Below are positions 45,864 to 58,900 of a DNA stretch of 64,000 bases, piece by piece. Source of the stretch: Humulus lupulus. Taxonomy: Eukaryota > Streptophyta > Magnoliopsida > Rosales > Cannabaceae. The stretch spans positions 63,906,643-63,970,642 of the forward strand of contig NC_084799.1 of the NCBI RefSeq assembly GCF_963169125.1. Direction: 5' to 3'. The position numbers were made by a program, and so were the translations under genes. The number at the start of each line of letters is the position of its first letter. The stretch's first letter is position 1. The notes beneath the pieces are model-generated. The model saw only the letters and a list, made by a program, of their open reading frames with translations, did not search any database and had not been told where the DNA came from.

Positions 45864-48209
45864 TGTAACGCCCTGGCTACCCCAGAACAGTCACGGTGAA
45901 CGGTGGACTGGAAATTTGACTCGTTACATGAGTCATTTGGTCAAAAACGTGCTCTAAGTGTAATTAACAGGTTAAGGTATAAAACCAATGAAAAGGAAAT
46001 GGAGATTTTTATTACAAACTGCTCTGCAGAGCTAAACAAAACATTTACAAGTAGTTCTCAGTTCAAAATGGTCGTTACAGTTTTAAATTTACAATCCCGC
46101 CGACCTAAGCGAAAAAAATAGGGTAAACCCCCTAGTTCCTTTGAGAACTCCTTGGCCGTGGTGGTCAAGCGACTGCATATGTACACATCACCACATCAGC
46201 TCTCCACTCAAGGCTAGGTGAGCTTTTCTTTTCCTTTACCTGCACCACATAGCACCCATGAGCCAAAGCCCAGCAAGAAAACATAATACTTTTCATAAAT
46301 ATTATCAAATGATTATCATTATAACCATACTGAGCATAAAGCTTTCAAACAAGCAAATGAACAACACATGATTTTAGCGGGAGAGTGGCTGCTAGGTAAG
46401 CCACTAGCCTCCAAGCTCTATTTGTTCATCGACCCTCAGGGTCGGTCAGGCATTAATGCTCCTTGAGTCATTCAATGCTAGAAGTCGATTAGATCTAATC
46501 TCTGTTGGCTTGCGTGATCCACGCTATGGCCGTTCTGACTAATAAATCAGCGCTATGTGACCAGTGTCCAGTATCACTGCCGAACTTGACTAGTAAGTCA
46601 CAGCTTCACAGCTGATACTAACACCTTTGCCAATTCTGACTAACAAGTCAGTGCAACGTGACCAGTGCCCAGTACCACTGTCGAACCTGACTAATAAGTC
46701 ACGGCTTCACAGTTGATACTAGCACCTTTGCTAAGCCTGACTAATAAGTCAATGCTATACACAAATGAACAACATATGCTAAGCATTCCATATTCAATTC
46801 ATGTCCATATTACTCAATCAACATGCCTTACAAACATCCATGCATGTCTCACTTGGGGTGCAGTTTTTCTTACCTCGGGTTCCGAGCTAGAACAAATAAA
46901 AGAGTGACCCTGAGAACGATCGACCTTTTGGTCCTTTAGCGATTACTTGGTCATAACCAAATTATGGGATTCCATCAATAAAATGAATAATAAAAGGTTC
47001 CCAAACCAAAACCTAACCTCCGAGACATCAAACACTACCCAACCGGGTAGTAGGTTCAACCCCGAGGCCTTAGGTTTAAATCCCCATGCTAAAAACACCT
47101 TTTTGGCAAAATTGACCTTAAGGGTCGCGGCCCTCCCCTGCTGCGCCGCGGCGCGCCCTTCAAACAGAAGGGGCCTCCCCTGCCAGACGCCAAGGGTCGC
47201 GGCGCCCAGCCCAGAATGGCCAAAATGGCAGCACGCGAACTAAAACTTTCCCCTGTATTTTCCTCCCAAACCAGTCCTTCAAATCAATTTAAAAACCTCC
47301 TCCAAACATACAATTAAACCCCTAAACAACACTCATAACTCTCCCTCATCATAACCCAAGACAAACCCCAACTAAAACCTCCATCAATTCCAAGCATCCT
47401 CCATAAAACACAAGCTGAAAACTATCTTTAAAACAGAGCAAAACCAGAAAAATAATGGTCAAAGCTTACCTCAAACTTGGTATTGAACCCTCTCCAATGG
47501 CTTAACTAACTCCACAACCTTAGCCCCTTGATTCCCTAGCTTAGTTCCACACTTGAGCTCAAAATTCCAAAGAAGAGAAACTATAGAGATGAACGTACGG
47601 GAAGGAGGTTTCTTACTCTGTTTTGGTTCTGTTTTACTCTACAGCCTTCCAAGCTCATATATATCCAAGCCAAAAGACCATTATACCCCTAGGTCTTTAA
47701 AAGTTTCTAAAACCTCTTCAAGGGTAATTTTGGCACTTTCCATTAATCCCGTTAATCATAAGTAACGCTTCCCAATTCCCGCTAATCTCAATATTCTCAA
47801 ACATCAATATTTCACATCCCGTTACCCTTTAATGCCCGGTAACACTCTAATCATTAAAAGCACCCCGAGACTCACCCCGAGCCCCAAGCTTAAGCCCATT
47901 ATGACCAAACCGATATTTAACATTCCTTGATCGTCTCATGCCAAATAGCTCGAACAAACCCACATCATAATGTGGTCTCAAATTATATCACCAACATGCG
48001 AACAAATAATCAATTTACCCTCAATGGGCCAAATTACCATCACACCCCTGTAATTAGAAATATGGACTCACATGCATGCATTTCACATCATATCATAATA
48101 TAATCAACATATACATGCATTTATCAATTAATAACATAATTAAGCAAGTATGGCCCTCCCGGCCTACTGTTCACGCCGTTAAACACAACGGAGAATTCGG
48201 GGCATTACA
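45864..48209 (-). mobile_element. 3' LTR of the near-complete gypsy element
   Basis: 2346 bp, plus-strand limits TGTAACGCCCTGG...GGGGCATTACA. It lacks about 21-25 bases near 47200 that the other LTR has (ACCACAACTGCGCCGCGG region), which explains the length difference. Confidence 0.92.
46525..46755. repeat. LTR array of TGACTAATAAGTCA palindromes
   Basis: Five spaced copies of TGACTnnTAAGTCA (46527, 46588, 46637, 46688, 46737 approx.) within an ~75-bp repeat that also holds GTGACCAGTGYC. A second set is in the other LTR at 53830-54060. Confidence 0.8.
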
Positions 48210-48227
48210 ACTATCCCCTCCTTACTG
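48210..48227 (-). other. Polypurine tract
   Basis: Minus strand AGTAAGGAGGGGATAGT immediately before the 3' LTR start. Primes second-strand synthesis in this class. Confidence 0.85.
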
Positions 48228-48245
48228 AAATTTCGTCCCCGAAAT

Positions 48246-51200
48246 TTACCTGAACAACTCGAGATACTGACTCCCCATATCTGACTCCAGCTCCCAGGTC
48301 GCCTCCTCGACCTTGTTGTTCCTCCACAATACCTTAACTAAAGGTATTGTCTTACTCCTGAGGACCTTGTCCTTTCTATCAAGTATCTGAATTGGTTGTT
48401 CCTCAAAGGAGAGATCTGGCTCAAGCTCCAGATCTTCATAACTCAGAATATGGCCCACATCAGATACATACCTCCGAAGAGCTGATACATGGAACACATT
48501 ATGCACGGCAGACAACGCCGGAGGCAAAGCCAATCTGTAAGCCACCTGACCAATCCTCTCCAGGATCTCAACTGGACCTACAAATCTAGGACTCAACTTG
48601 CCTTTCTTCCCAAACCTTCTCACCCCTTTCCATGGTGAGACCCTGAGGAAAACATAGTCTCCTACCTGGAACTCCACGTTCCTGCGCTTGGGATCCGCAT
48701 AGCTCTTTTGCCTACTCTGAGAAGCAAGCATTCTAGCTCTAATCCTCTCAATAGCCTCATTGGTCCTCTGAACTGCATCAGGACCTAAGTATCTCCTTTC
48801 CCCTGTCTCATCCCAATGGATGAGAGATCTACACTTCCTACCATATAGCATCTCATAAGGTGCTACTCCAATGGTAGACTGGTAGCTGTTGTTGTAAGAG
48901 AATTCTATCAAAGGCAGGTACTTACTCCAAGACCCACCGAAATCCAGTACACATGCTCTCAGCATGTCCTCCAAAATCTGAATGGTCCTCTCAGATTGCC
49001 CATCTGTCTGAGGATGATAAGTTGTACTGAACTTCAATTTTGTCCCCATGGCTTTCTGCAAACTCCCCCAGAACTTGGAAGTAAACGTGGGGTCCCAATC
49101 TGACACGATCGACCTAGGTGCACCATGGAGTCACACGATCTCTCTCACATAGAGATCTGCATACTGATCAACTGTATATGTAGTCCTCACTGGCAGAAAA
49201 TGAGCTGACTTGGTGTAGCGATCCACTATCACCCAAACAGAATCATGCTGACCAGTAGTCCTGGGTAAGCCCACCACAAATTCCATCGTGATGTCTTCCC
49301 ACTTCTACTCTGGAATATCCAGAGGCTGCAGTGACCCTGCCGACCTCTGATGCTCAGTCTTGACCTGCTGACATGTCAACCACTTAGCTACATACTCTAC
49401 TACATCTCTCTTCACCCCCGGCCACCAATATAACGATTTCACATCCTAGTACATCTTCGTGGTGCCTGGATGCAAAGAGTAAGGTGTAGTATGAGATTCA
49501 TCCAGAATCTCTCGCCTCAATGTCGTGTCTAACGGAACACATATCCGCCCCTTGTATCTCAACAAGCCTACCTCAGACACCGTATAATCTCTGGATGCTC
49601 CAGCCAGAACATCCTCTCTAATCTTGATCAGCTGTGGATCACTCAACTGACCCTCTTTGATCCTTTCTAACAACGTAGACTGTAGCGTAATATTAGCCAA
49701 CTGGCCCACCAGCAACTCTATTCCAGCTCTGGTCATATCATCTGCTAACTCTCTGACTATCAGCCTCATACCATGAATCTGCCCCGGACCCTTCCGGCTC
49801 AAAGCATCAGCTACCACGTTGGCTTTCCCTGGGTGATACAAAATCTCACAATCATAGTCCTTTACTAACTCCAGCCAACGCCTTTGCCTCATGTTCAGGT
49901 CTTTCTGGGTGAAGAAGTACTTCAGGCTCTTGTGGTCTGTATAAATCTCACACTTCTCTCCATAGAGATAGTGCCTCCATATCTTCAAAGCAAAAACCAT
50001 CGCTGCCAATTCTAGATCATGAGTAGGATATCTCTTCTCATAATCCTTCAACTGACGAGAAGCATAGGCAATAACCTTCTCTGATTGCATCAAAACACAG
50101 CCCAAACCCTGATGAGAAGCATCACAGTAAACCACAAACTTCTCATGTTTTGTCGAAAGACTCAGAATCGGAGCTGTAATTAATCTCTGCTTCAGTTCCT
50201 AGAAGCTGTTCTCACACTTATCTGACCACACAAACTTCTGGCTCTTGCGTGTCAACTCAGTCAAAGCACCAGCAATCTTCGAGAACCCTTCCACGAACTG
50301 CCTGTAATAACCTGCCAATCCAAGGAAACTTCTAACCTCAGAAGCATTCTTTGGCCTTGGCCAATCTCTGACCGCTTCGATCTTTGCTGGATCTACCTTA
50401 ATCCCCTCCTTACTGACAATGTGTCCAAGAAAGGATACCTGAGACAACCAGAACTCACACTTCTTGAACTTAGCAAACAACCTGTGTTCTCTCAGTCTCT
50501 GTAGAACCAACCTCAGATGTTGCTCATGTTCTAACTCAGTCTGAGTATATACCAGAATATCATCGATGAAGACGATCACAAACTGGTCTAAGTAATCCTT
50601 GAACACTCTGTTCATCATATCCATGAAAGCAGCAGGGGCATTAGTCAATCCAAATGACATAACTAGAAACTCATAATGCCCATACCTGGTACGAAAGGCA
50701 GTCTTCGGTATGTCTCCCTCCTAGACCCTCAACTGATGATAACCAGAACGAAGGTCGATCTTAGAGAATACCTTCATACCTTGCAACTGATCGAACAGAT
50801 CATCTATCCTTGGCAAAGGATACTTATTCTTAATTGTCAACTTATTCGTTCCCTGTAATCTATACACATTCTCAGAGAACCATCTTTCTTCTTTACAAAC
50901 AGAACTGACGCACCCCAGGGTGAAAAACTAGGTCTAATGAAACCCATATCTAGCAGCTCTTGCAACTGCACCTTCAATTCTTTCAACTCAGCTGGGGCCA
51001 TTCTGTATGGTGCTCTAGACACTGGCTCCGTCCCTGGTGCCAGTTCTATAACGAACTCAATCTCTCTGGGTGGTGGCAACCCTGGCAAATCTTCTAGAAA
51101 CACATCCAGAAACTCACATACAAGTCTAGTATCCTCTGGTCTCACTGGCATGACCTGAGTGGTATCAACCACACTGGCTAAGAATCCAATGCATCCTCTC

Positions 51201-51667
51201 TGCAGTAGATCCCTGACCCTCAACACAGAAATCATAGGAACACGAGGTCCATGCACAGTACCAACAAACACAAAAGGATCCTCACCTTCAGGCTCAAAGG
51301 TGACCATCTTCCTTCTGTAGTCAATAGTTGCCCCATACTTTGCCAACCAATCCATACCCAGTATCATATCAAAGTCAGTCATAACTAACTCTATCAGGTC
51401 CACTGACAACTCTCTGCCCTCTACTGACACTGGCAAAGATCTGACCCATCTTCTGGACACCACTATCTCTCCAGTGGGTAACAAAGTACCAAACCCCACA
51501 GCATAGAAATCACAAGGTCTACACAACCTATCAATAATGCTACTAGCAACAAAGGAATGTGTAGCACCAGAATCAATTAACACATGATAAGGGGTTCCTG
51601 CACTAAGAAGCTGACCTGTAACAACTGAGGGGGAAGCCTCAGCTTCTGCTTGAGTCAACGTGAACAC
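48246..51667 (-). pseudogene. Gypsy pol (PR-RT-RH-INT), six stops and a frameshift
   Basis: From 51667: protease [15 protein letters not shown] (about 51570), RT with [13 protein letters not shown] (about 50860), FIDDILVY (about 50565) and [16 protein letters not shown], RNase [15 protein letters not shown] (about 50130) and [10 protein letters not shown], integrase HHCC finger (about 49490-49370), core DRYTKSAHF (about 49220), SDWDPTF (about 49100), [14 protein letters not shown] (with the catalytic Glu, about 49010), and a chromodomain-like end to 48246. All catalytic residues are kept. It is broken by stops at 51668, 50721, 50199, 49446, 49305 and 49131 and by a 1-base loss near 50851. Each stop fits one C-to-T or G-to-A change from the codon in relatives (CGA, CAG or TGG). 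Confidence 0.92.
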
Positions 51668-52816
51668 TCAAGCTGGGGCCAAGCTATCCACCTTTCTGGA
51701 TTCCTCTTTCCCTATCTGAGGGCAATCTTTCTTAAGGTGACCCACTACTCCACACAAATAGCAGGCCTTTGCTCTACACTCCCCCAAATGGCGCCTCTTG
51801 CACCTAGGGCATTCAGGACGAGCCTTCCAGGCTTCATTGCTCCCAGGACGACCTATTGTAATACCACGAGGTCTCATGTCAGGGCCTGGAACTGGGAAGG
51901 TATCAGGAACCTTCCTTTTCTGATCACTGGGGCCAACACCCCTACCAGAACCAACAAATGGAGGAACTGTCCTCATGAAATCCCTTCTGGATGCATTGTC
52001 ACGCCAGATCTTAATCTCTGCACTCTCATCTGTGAGTGCCTTCTCCACCACCTGTGCATAAGTAGTGACTCCTGCCACAGTGGTGATGCGAACGACACGG
52101 GCTAACCTGGGCTGTAGCCCCTGGAGGAATCTCTCTCTCCTGGTCCCATCAGTGGGCACCAGCTCTTTGGCAAACTTTGCCAAACGGTCAAACTTTAAGG
52201 CATATTCAGTAACTGATAAGCTTCCCTGAAGTAGCCTCATAAACTCATCGGCCTTCCCCGCTCTTATAGCATCATTATAGTACTTCTCATTAAACAAGGT
52301 CTGAAACTCCTCCCAGCTCAGGAGATTAACATCCTTGGTCTGGCCAACCACCTCCAACCAAATCTGGGCATCTTCCCGAAACATATAGGCAGCACAGGCC
52401 ACCCTCTCACTACCAACTACCTTCATAAATTCAAGAATAGTAGTAAGCATGCTCATCCATTGCTCAGCTTTAATAGGATCAGCGCTGCCTTCAAAAATTG
52501 GAGGTTGCTGTTTCCTGAACCGCTCATAAAGAGGTTCCAATCTGTTTTCAACCCCAGGCTGCGGCCCAATAACTAGCACTGACACAGAAGGTGCCTCTGG
52601 TACATTAACCACTGCAAGCACTTGTTGCTGCCTCAGGAGACAAAGCTCCTCTCCCTGCTTCAACACTATAGCCTGCAAATCAGTAAACAACTGCTGCCAG
52701 TTTGCAGGTGCTGGCTGTGGAATCTGGGATTGGTCATTCTCTTGACCCTGACTGTTGTCATTATTCTGACCCTGACCACTCTGGCCAGCTGTAGTGTCTG
52801 TCTGTTCTGGGTTCAT
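51668..52816 (-). CDS. Gypsy gag polyprotein, 382 codons
   Basis: Starts MNPEQTDTTAGQSGQGQNND; a Q/N-rich leader (1-45), capsid region with EPLYERFRKQQPPIFEGSAD (about 98-117), the retrotransposon-gag block (about 125-250: SERVACAAYMFREDAQIWLE, YNDAIRAGKADEFMRL, SVTEYALKFDRLAKFA) and the zinc knuckle CYLCGVVGHLKKDC (about 357-370). Gag forms the virus-like particle and binds RNA. It ends at TGA (51668-51670) just where relatives read ARVF, so gag and pol were one frame; the TGA is probably a mutated CGA. This is the only TE reading frame here that stays open across its full domain set. Confidence 0.9.
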   Translation of the reverse strand: MNPEQTDTTAGQSGQGQNNDNSQGQENDQSQIPQPAPANWQQLFTDLQAIVLKQGEELCLLRQQQVLAVVNVPEAPSVSVLVIGPQPGVENRLEPLYERFRKQQPPIFEGSADPIKAEQWMSMLTTILEFMKVVGSERVACAAYMFREDAQIWLEVVGQTKDVNLLSWEEFQTLFNEKYYNDAIRAGKADEFMRLLQGSLSVTEYALKFDRLAKFAKELVPTDGTRRERFLQGLQPRLARVVRITTVAGVTTYAQVVEKALTDESAEIKIWRDNASRRDFMRTVPPFVGSGRGVGPSDQKRKVPDTFPVPGPDMRPRGITIGRPGSNEAWKARPECPRCKRRHLGECRAKACYLCGVVGHLKKDCPQIGKEESRKVDSLAPA

Positions 52817-53153
52817 TCTGTCACTGATACCTTACTGGAACAACAATCAATACGGCCAGTCAGGTAGTAATAACTAAACCTTTTGCCGCCTCACGGTCCA
52901 AGAACAAGCAGACAATTATCATATTCCACAGTCATTCAATATGCACAAGCGGATACATGTTTATGGCACTCAGCACTCAGCATGTATCACATAACAGTTC
53001 ATAATATCTCATGCATACAGGTAAAGCATTTGCACCACATTTCGGCAGTTATGCACATAACTACATAAAGGGTTACCAAACCAAGAGTCGAGCTTGACTT
53101 CAGTGATGTGTGTACATGCCCAGCCAGTCTACAGGAACCTTAACCATGGCATT

Positions 53154-53165
53154 GCTCTGATACCA
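53154..53165 (-). other. Primer-binding site, initiator-Met tRNA
   Basis: Minus strand TGGTATCAGAGC, three bases inside the 5' LTR end; the exact sequence complementary to the 3' end of plant initiator-Met tRNA. Confidence 0.92.
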
Positions 53166-53168
53166 AGT

Positions 53169-55535
53169 TGTAACGCCCTGGCTACCCCAGAACAGTTACG
53201 GTGAACGGTGGACCGAAAATTTGACTCGTTACCTGAGTCCTTTGGTCAAAAACGTGCTCTAAGTGTAATTAACAGGTTAAGGTATAAAACCAATGAAAAG
53301 GAAATGGAGATTTTTATTACAAATTGCTCTGCAGAGCTAAACAAAACATTTACAAGTAGTTCTCAGTTCAAAATGGTTGTTACAGTTTTAAATTTACAAT
53401 CTCGCCGACCTAAGCGACAAAAATAGGGTAAACCCCCTAGTTCCTCTGAGAACTCCTTGGCCGTGGTGGTCAAGCGGCTGCATATGTACACATCACCACA
53501 TCAGCTCTCCACTCAAGGCTAGGTGAGCTTTTCTTTTCCTTTACCTGCACCACATAGCACCCATGAGCCAAAGCCCAGCAAGAAAACATAATACTTTTCA
53601 TTAATATTATCAAATGATTATCATTATAACCATACTGAGCATAAAGCTTTCAAACAAGCAAATGAACAACACATGATTTTAGCGGGAGAGTGGCTGCTAG
53701 GTAAGCCACTAGCCTCCAAGCTCTATTTGTTCATCGACCCTCAGGGTTGGTCAGGCATTAATGCTCCTTGAGTCATTCAATGCTAGAAATCGATTAGATC
53801 TAATCTCTGTTGGCTTGTGTGATCCACGCTATGGCCGTTCTGACTAATAAATCAGCGCTATGTGACCAGTGTCTAGTATCACTGCCGAACTTGACTAGTA
53901 AGTCACAGCTTCACAGCTGATACTAACACCCTTGCCAATTCTGACTAACAAGTCAGTGCAACGTGACCAGTGCCCAGTACCACTGCCGAACCTGACTAAT
54001 AAGTCACGGCTTCACAGTTGATACTAGCACCTTTGCCAAGCCTGACTAATAAGTCAGTGCTATGCATAAATGAACAACATATGCTAAGCATTCCATATTC
54101 AATTCATGTCCATATTACTCAATCAACATGCCTTACAAACATCCATGCATGTCTCACTTGGGGTGCAGTTTTTCTTACCTCGGGTTCCGAGCTAGAACAA
54201 ATAAAAGAGTGACCCTGAGAACGATCGACCTTTTGGTCCTTTAGCGGTTACCTGGTCATAACAAAATTATGGGATTCCATCAATAAAATGAATAATAAAA
54301 GGTTCCCAAACCAAAACCTAACCTCTGGGACATCAAACACTACCCAACCGAGTAGTAGGTTCAACCCCGAGGCCTTAGGTTGAAATCCCCATGCTAAAAA
54401 CACCTTTATGGAAAAATTGACCTTAAGGGTCGCAGCCCTCCCCTGCTGCGCCGCGGCCCGCCCTTTAGACAGAAGGGGCCTCCCCTGCCAGACGCCAAGG
54501 GCTGCAGCGCACCACAACTGCGCCGCGGTGCCCAGCCCAGAATGGCCAAAATGGCAGCACGCGAACTAAAACTTTCTCCTGTATTTTCCTCCCAAACCAG
54601 TCCTTCAAATCAGTTTAAAAACCTCCTCCAAACACACAATTAAACCCCTAAACAACACTCATAACTCTCACTCATCATAACCCAAGACAAACCCCAACTA
54701 AAACCTCCATCAATTCCAACCATCCTCCATAAAATACAACCTGAAAACTATCTTTAAAACAGGGCAAAACCAGAAAAATAATGGTCAAAGCTTACCTCAA
54801 ACTTGGTATTGAACCCTCTCCAATGGCTTAACTAACTCCACAACCTTAGCCCCTTGATTCCCTAGCTTAGTTCCACACTTGAGCTCAAAATTCCAAAGAA
54901 GAGAAACTATAGAGATGAACGTACGGGAAGGAGGTTTCTTACTCTGTTTTGGTTCTGTTTTACTCTACAGCCTTCCAAGCTCATATATATCCAAGCCAAA
55001 AGACCATTATACCCCTAGGTCTTTAAAAGTTTCTAAAACCTCTTCAAGGGTAATTTTGGCACTTTCCATTAATCCCGTTAATCATAATTAATGCTTCCCA
55101 ATTCCCGCTAATCTCAATATTCTCAAACACCAATATTTCACATCCCATTACCCTTTAATGCCCGGTAACACTCTAATCATTAAAAGCACCCCGAGACTCA
55201 CCCCGAGCCCCAAGCTTAAGCCCATTATGACCAAACCGATATTTAACATTCCTTGATCGTCTCATGCCAAATATCTCGAACAAACCCACATCATAATGTG
55301 GTCTCAAATTATATCACCAACATGCGAACAAATAATCAATTTACCCTCAATGGGCCAAATTACCATCACACCCCTGTGATTAGAAATATGGACTCACATG
55401 CATGCATTTCACACCATATCATAATATAATCAACATATACATGCATTTATCAATTAAAAACATAATTAAGCAAGTATGGCCCTCCCGGCCTACTGTTCAC
55501 GCCGTTAAACACAACGGAGAATTCGGGGCATTACA
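53169..55535 (-). mobile_element. 5' LTR of the near-complete gypsy element
   Basis: 2367 bp, limits as for the 3' LTR. Supplies the promoter. The CT-rich leader and TGACTAATAAGTCA array are both present. Confidence 0.92.
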
Positions 55536-55540
55536 GTTTA

Positions 55541-55640
55541 CCAGCTTTTTTCCTTCGTTCTTCAAGAACATTATTACTATCAAGTCCACGACCCTTTCTT
55601 CTCGTCGGGGCCTTAAAATTTATTGACAATAACCAATGTT
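55541..55640 (-). pseudogene. CACTA 2 second gene, 5' side of the gypsy insertion
   Basis: Minus-strand reading GPDEKKGRGLDSNNVLEERR then KKAGK, which runs in frame into KPLDLELDPVTEKVV at 45863 once the element and one GTTTA are removed. The upstream exon text near 55720-55800 (GGTGGTCGAGACTCACC region) probably also belongs to it. Confidence 0.75.
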
Positions 55641-55947
55641 AGTATTGTTGTTATATTTCTCTAACAATATAATTTCCAAAAATAACTTTGATATAAAATA
55701 TTTAACCAGACTCGCAGGATGACGGTACCCTAGAAGGATTTGGTGAGTCTCGACCACCACCATCTCTGTCGTGATAGATTGCTATATCAGCTGACACTAT
55801 ACTTCAGTTTAAAAGCTATTAGTTAGTAATTAGCATCAAGTTAAATTAGAGGTATACTAGTTAATAACACATTCAATTTGTAGACATAATAATTACAAAA
55901 AGTTTTATTATATTTCAATATATAGTTCTGTCACACAAATAGAAAAA

Positions 55948-58900
55948 CTAAACAGAGTAATCACTATCATTTCCATCATTAATCGGAGACACATTTTCAT
56001 CTTCAAAAAGCTCAACTAGCAATTCATCATCTGCATCTGCGACTTCCTCATGTTCTGGCATATCACCTTCGTCGTCACCCTCTTCGTCAACCCCAACATA
56101 TGCAGCAAGTTCATTAGATTGCATAATCAACTCTCCGAGGTCCATAATCAACACAAAATTTGATGAGCTTGTTTCATGTACAACATCATTAACCTCATCA
56201 GAATTGTCCTTAATGTCCCAAATTTGTCGATGATTAACATATTCTACAACTTTCCAATCACAACCTCTAACTAGATCATCGAGATAAAAAAACTTGCTTA
56301 GCTCGGCTAGCAAGTATATAAGGCTCATCTTTGTACCATTAACCACCGATGTTTATACGGGTGATATTATTTTCAATGATTGTTTTCTTCCTTCTTGGAT
56401 TTGTATTGAACCATTTGTGCCAAAATAATGCCACTAAATATGCACCAGTGAAAGATAGTGTCACTACTTCTTTAAGTGTGTCGTAATAATTAAAACATTA
56501 TGTTCCAGCAACAGACACTCCACTATTCTGTGTGGTGCACTTTTTATCTTGGTCGTATGCAATAAATCAAACACCATTGACTATACAACATTGGTAGTAG
56601 GTTGCCAAATGATCTAACCCAGATGCTAAAGCTAGCAATTCATCACCATTTTCCAAAGACCCATGCTTGTGCAAGTCATATATCTAAATACATAATACTG
56701 TATTAGATTCACAAAAAATATCATTAATAAATGAAAGTTCAAAGCTACCTTCTTATGAACCCACGACCGAAAAAAATTTCCTATTCAAACGATCATGATC
56801 ACCATCCGGGTATTTTTGTCTAATCTCTTGTAGGTGTTCGCTGTTAATTAGAATAGTGTTACGATTCTTGATAACAAAAACTTATAATAACCACACATGT
56901 TCTAATTTAAAAGGGAATAAAATTACTTTAAATAAGCTTCAATTTCAGGAGAATTCTCAGGTATGAACCACTCAACTATTTCACGAGGGTTATGATTGAG
57001 AGACTTCAATGTTCCCTTTGTGAGTGGATGACATTGAGATTCAAAGACTGTAAGGTTTCGTGGAATATAAGTTGCATCTTCATTTCGATCAAGACGATTA
57101 AATCTTATTTCAATGTCTTTGAAATACATTGAACAAAAGGTCAAAGCCTCATATGCAACATAGCCTTCGGCGATCGACCCTTCAGAGCGAGCTTTATTTC
57201 TCACGTAATTCTTCAATTTTTTCATGTACCTTTCAAAAGGATACATCCACCTCATAAATACCGGACCATCCAATATAGCTTCTTGTGGCAAATGTAAGAC
57301 CAAATAGATCATTATGTCAAAAAAAAGCTGGAGGAAAAATCAACTTCATCTTGCACAATATCTGAATAAGGTCATTTTGTACTTCCTCCATGTCTTTAAC
57401 ATTTAAAGTCCTCGAACATATATGCCTGAAGAAATTGCATAATTCTGTAATGGTGGTCGATATAGATTTTGGGAGAAACTTGCGAACACCGAGTGAAAGT
57501 AATCGTTACATTATCACATGACAATTGTGTGACTTTAACCCAAGATATTTGTATCATTCTCGGAAACTTTCTTCTTCAAATTTGAACAAAAGCCATCTGG
57601 AAATCTAACTCCTTTGTATAAACTGACAAAATTGTTGCCTCTGGGCTGGAGTTAACACGTAAGGAGCATGCGGCTTCATCAACTTCTTGTTCTCATCTTC
57701 ATAAATCTACAATGATTCCCTCACACCCATCTTTTTCAAATCACGTCTTGCATTAGCAGTGTCATTATATTTATCATTGTCTAAGATGGTGCCATTGAGA
57801 CTATCACACACATTCTTCTCAACATGCATGACATCTATATTGTGTTTTAATTTTTTTTGTACACCAATACTCAAGCTCGTAGAAAATGCTTTTTTTCCTC
57901 CAATTACCTTCATCTACACCTCTTTTACGTTTCACACCCCCAAACTGGACATGTTTTCCTGGAACTTGCAGTGCAAGAGTATGAACTTGTTCTACTATAT
58001 CCTCACAAGTAAACCGTCTCGGAGGACGTCCTGTCTCAACTTCTCCATCAAACTTAGTGTCTCCTTTCATTCGATGAGTACTTAGCAAGAATCTTCTGTG
58101 ACCAACATAAGATGTCTTACCGATCACTCGGATGGAAGTTGTGTCTTCATTACACGTAGGACAAGCTTTGTATCCCTGACCACTCCATCCAGACAAATTG
58201 TTGGGAGCAAGAAAATCGTTCACTGTCCACAAAAGGGCTGCCCGCATCTTGAACATCGTTTTGGTCGTACTATCTCTTGTATCAAATCTGTTAACCCATA
58301 GTTCCTTCAACTCATCCACCAATGGTCTTAGAAATACATCTATGTCCTTGCCCCGTGATTTTGGCCCAGGAATAAGGAGGGTCAACATGAAATAATCATT
58401 TTGCATACACAACCAAGGTGGCAGATTATAGTTTGCCAACACCACAGGCCACATGTTGTATGCGAGGTTCATGTTGCCAAATGGATTAAATCCATCGGAA
58501 GCTAAGCCCAAATGAACATTTCTGGGATCCCTTGAAAAATCAAGATGCTTGACATCAAAATCCCTCCACGCAGAGCCATCCACCGGGTGTCGTATCACCC
58601 CATCATCTTTTGATTTCCCAGTGTGATGCCATATCATGTGCTTCGTTGTAATCCTTGAACTGTATAATCTTTTCAACCGAGGTGTCAACAGAAAGTAACG
58701 CATTACCTTGTGTGACACTTTTTTTCCTTTCGCTATTTCGGAAGTAATCCATCTACTACTTCCACATACTGAGCATGTCTCTTTAGATGCATGCTCGTTG
58801 TAAAATAAGCAGCAATCATACTGATACACATGAATGGACTCATATCCCAACCCTAATTTTTTCAATCTTTTTTTCGCCTCATAGTACAATCCGGGAATTT

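Larger units (their letters stand above)
45864..55535 (-). mobile_element. Near-complete Ty3/gypsy element with TSD GTTTA
   Basis: A 9.7-kb element: LTR 53169-55535 (5'), PBS 53154-53165, gag 52816-51668, pol 51667-48246, polypurine tract 48210-48223 and LTR 45864-48209 (3'). GTTTA stands on both sides (45859-45863 and 55536-55540). It interrupts an exon of CACTA 2. In the first ~310 bases compared, the LTRs differ at about a dozen sites (around 96% alike), so it is the youngest full element here. A C-terminal [16 protein letters not shown] motif and Met-tRNA primer site suggest a Tekay/Del-type chromovirus. Confidence 0.93.

Noticed and set aside
45903..46121. 72-aa ORF repeated at 53208-53426
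   Set aside because: Identical reading in both LTRs of one element, in non-coding LTR sequence; duplicated by retrotransposition, not a gene family.
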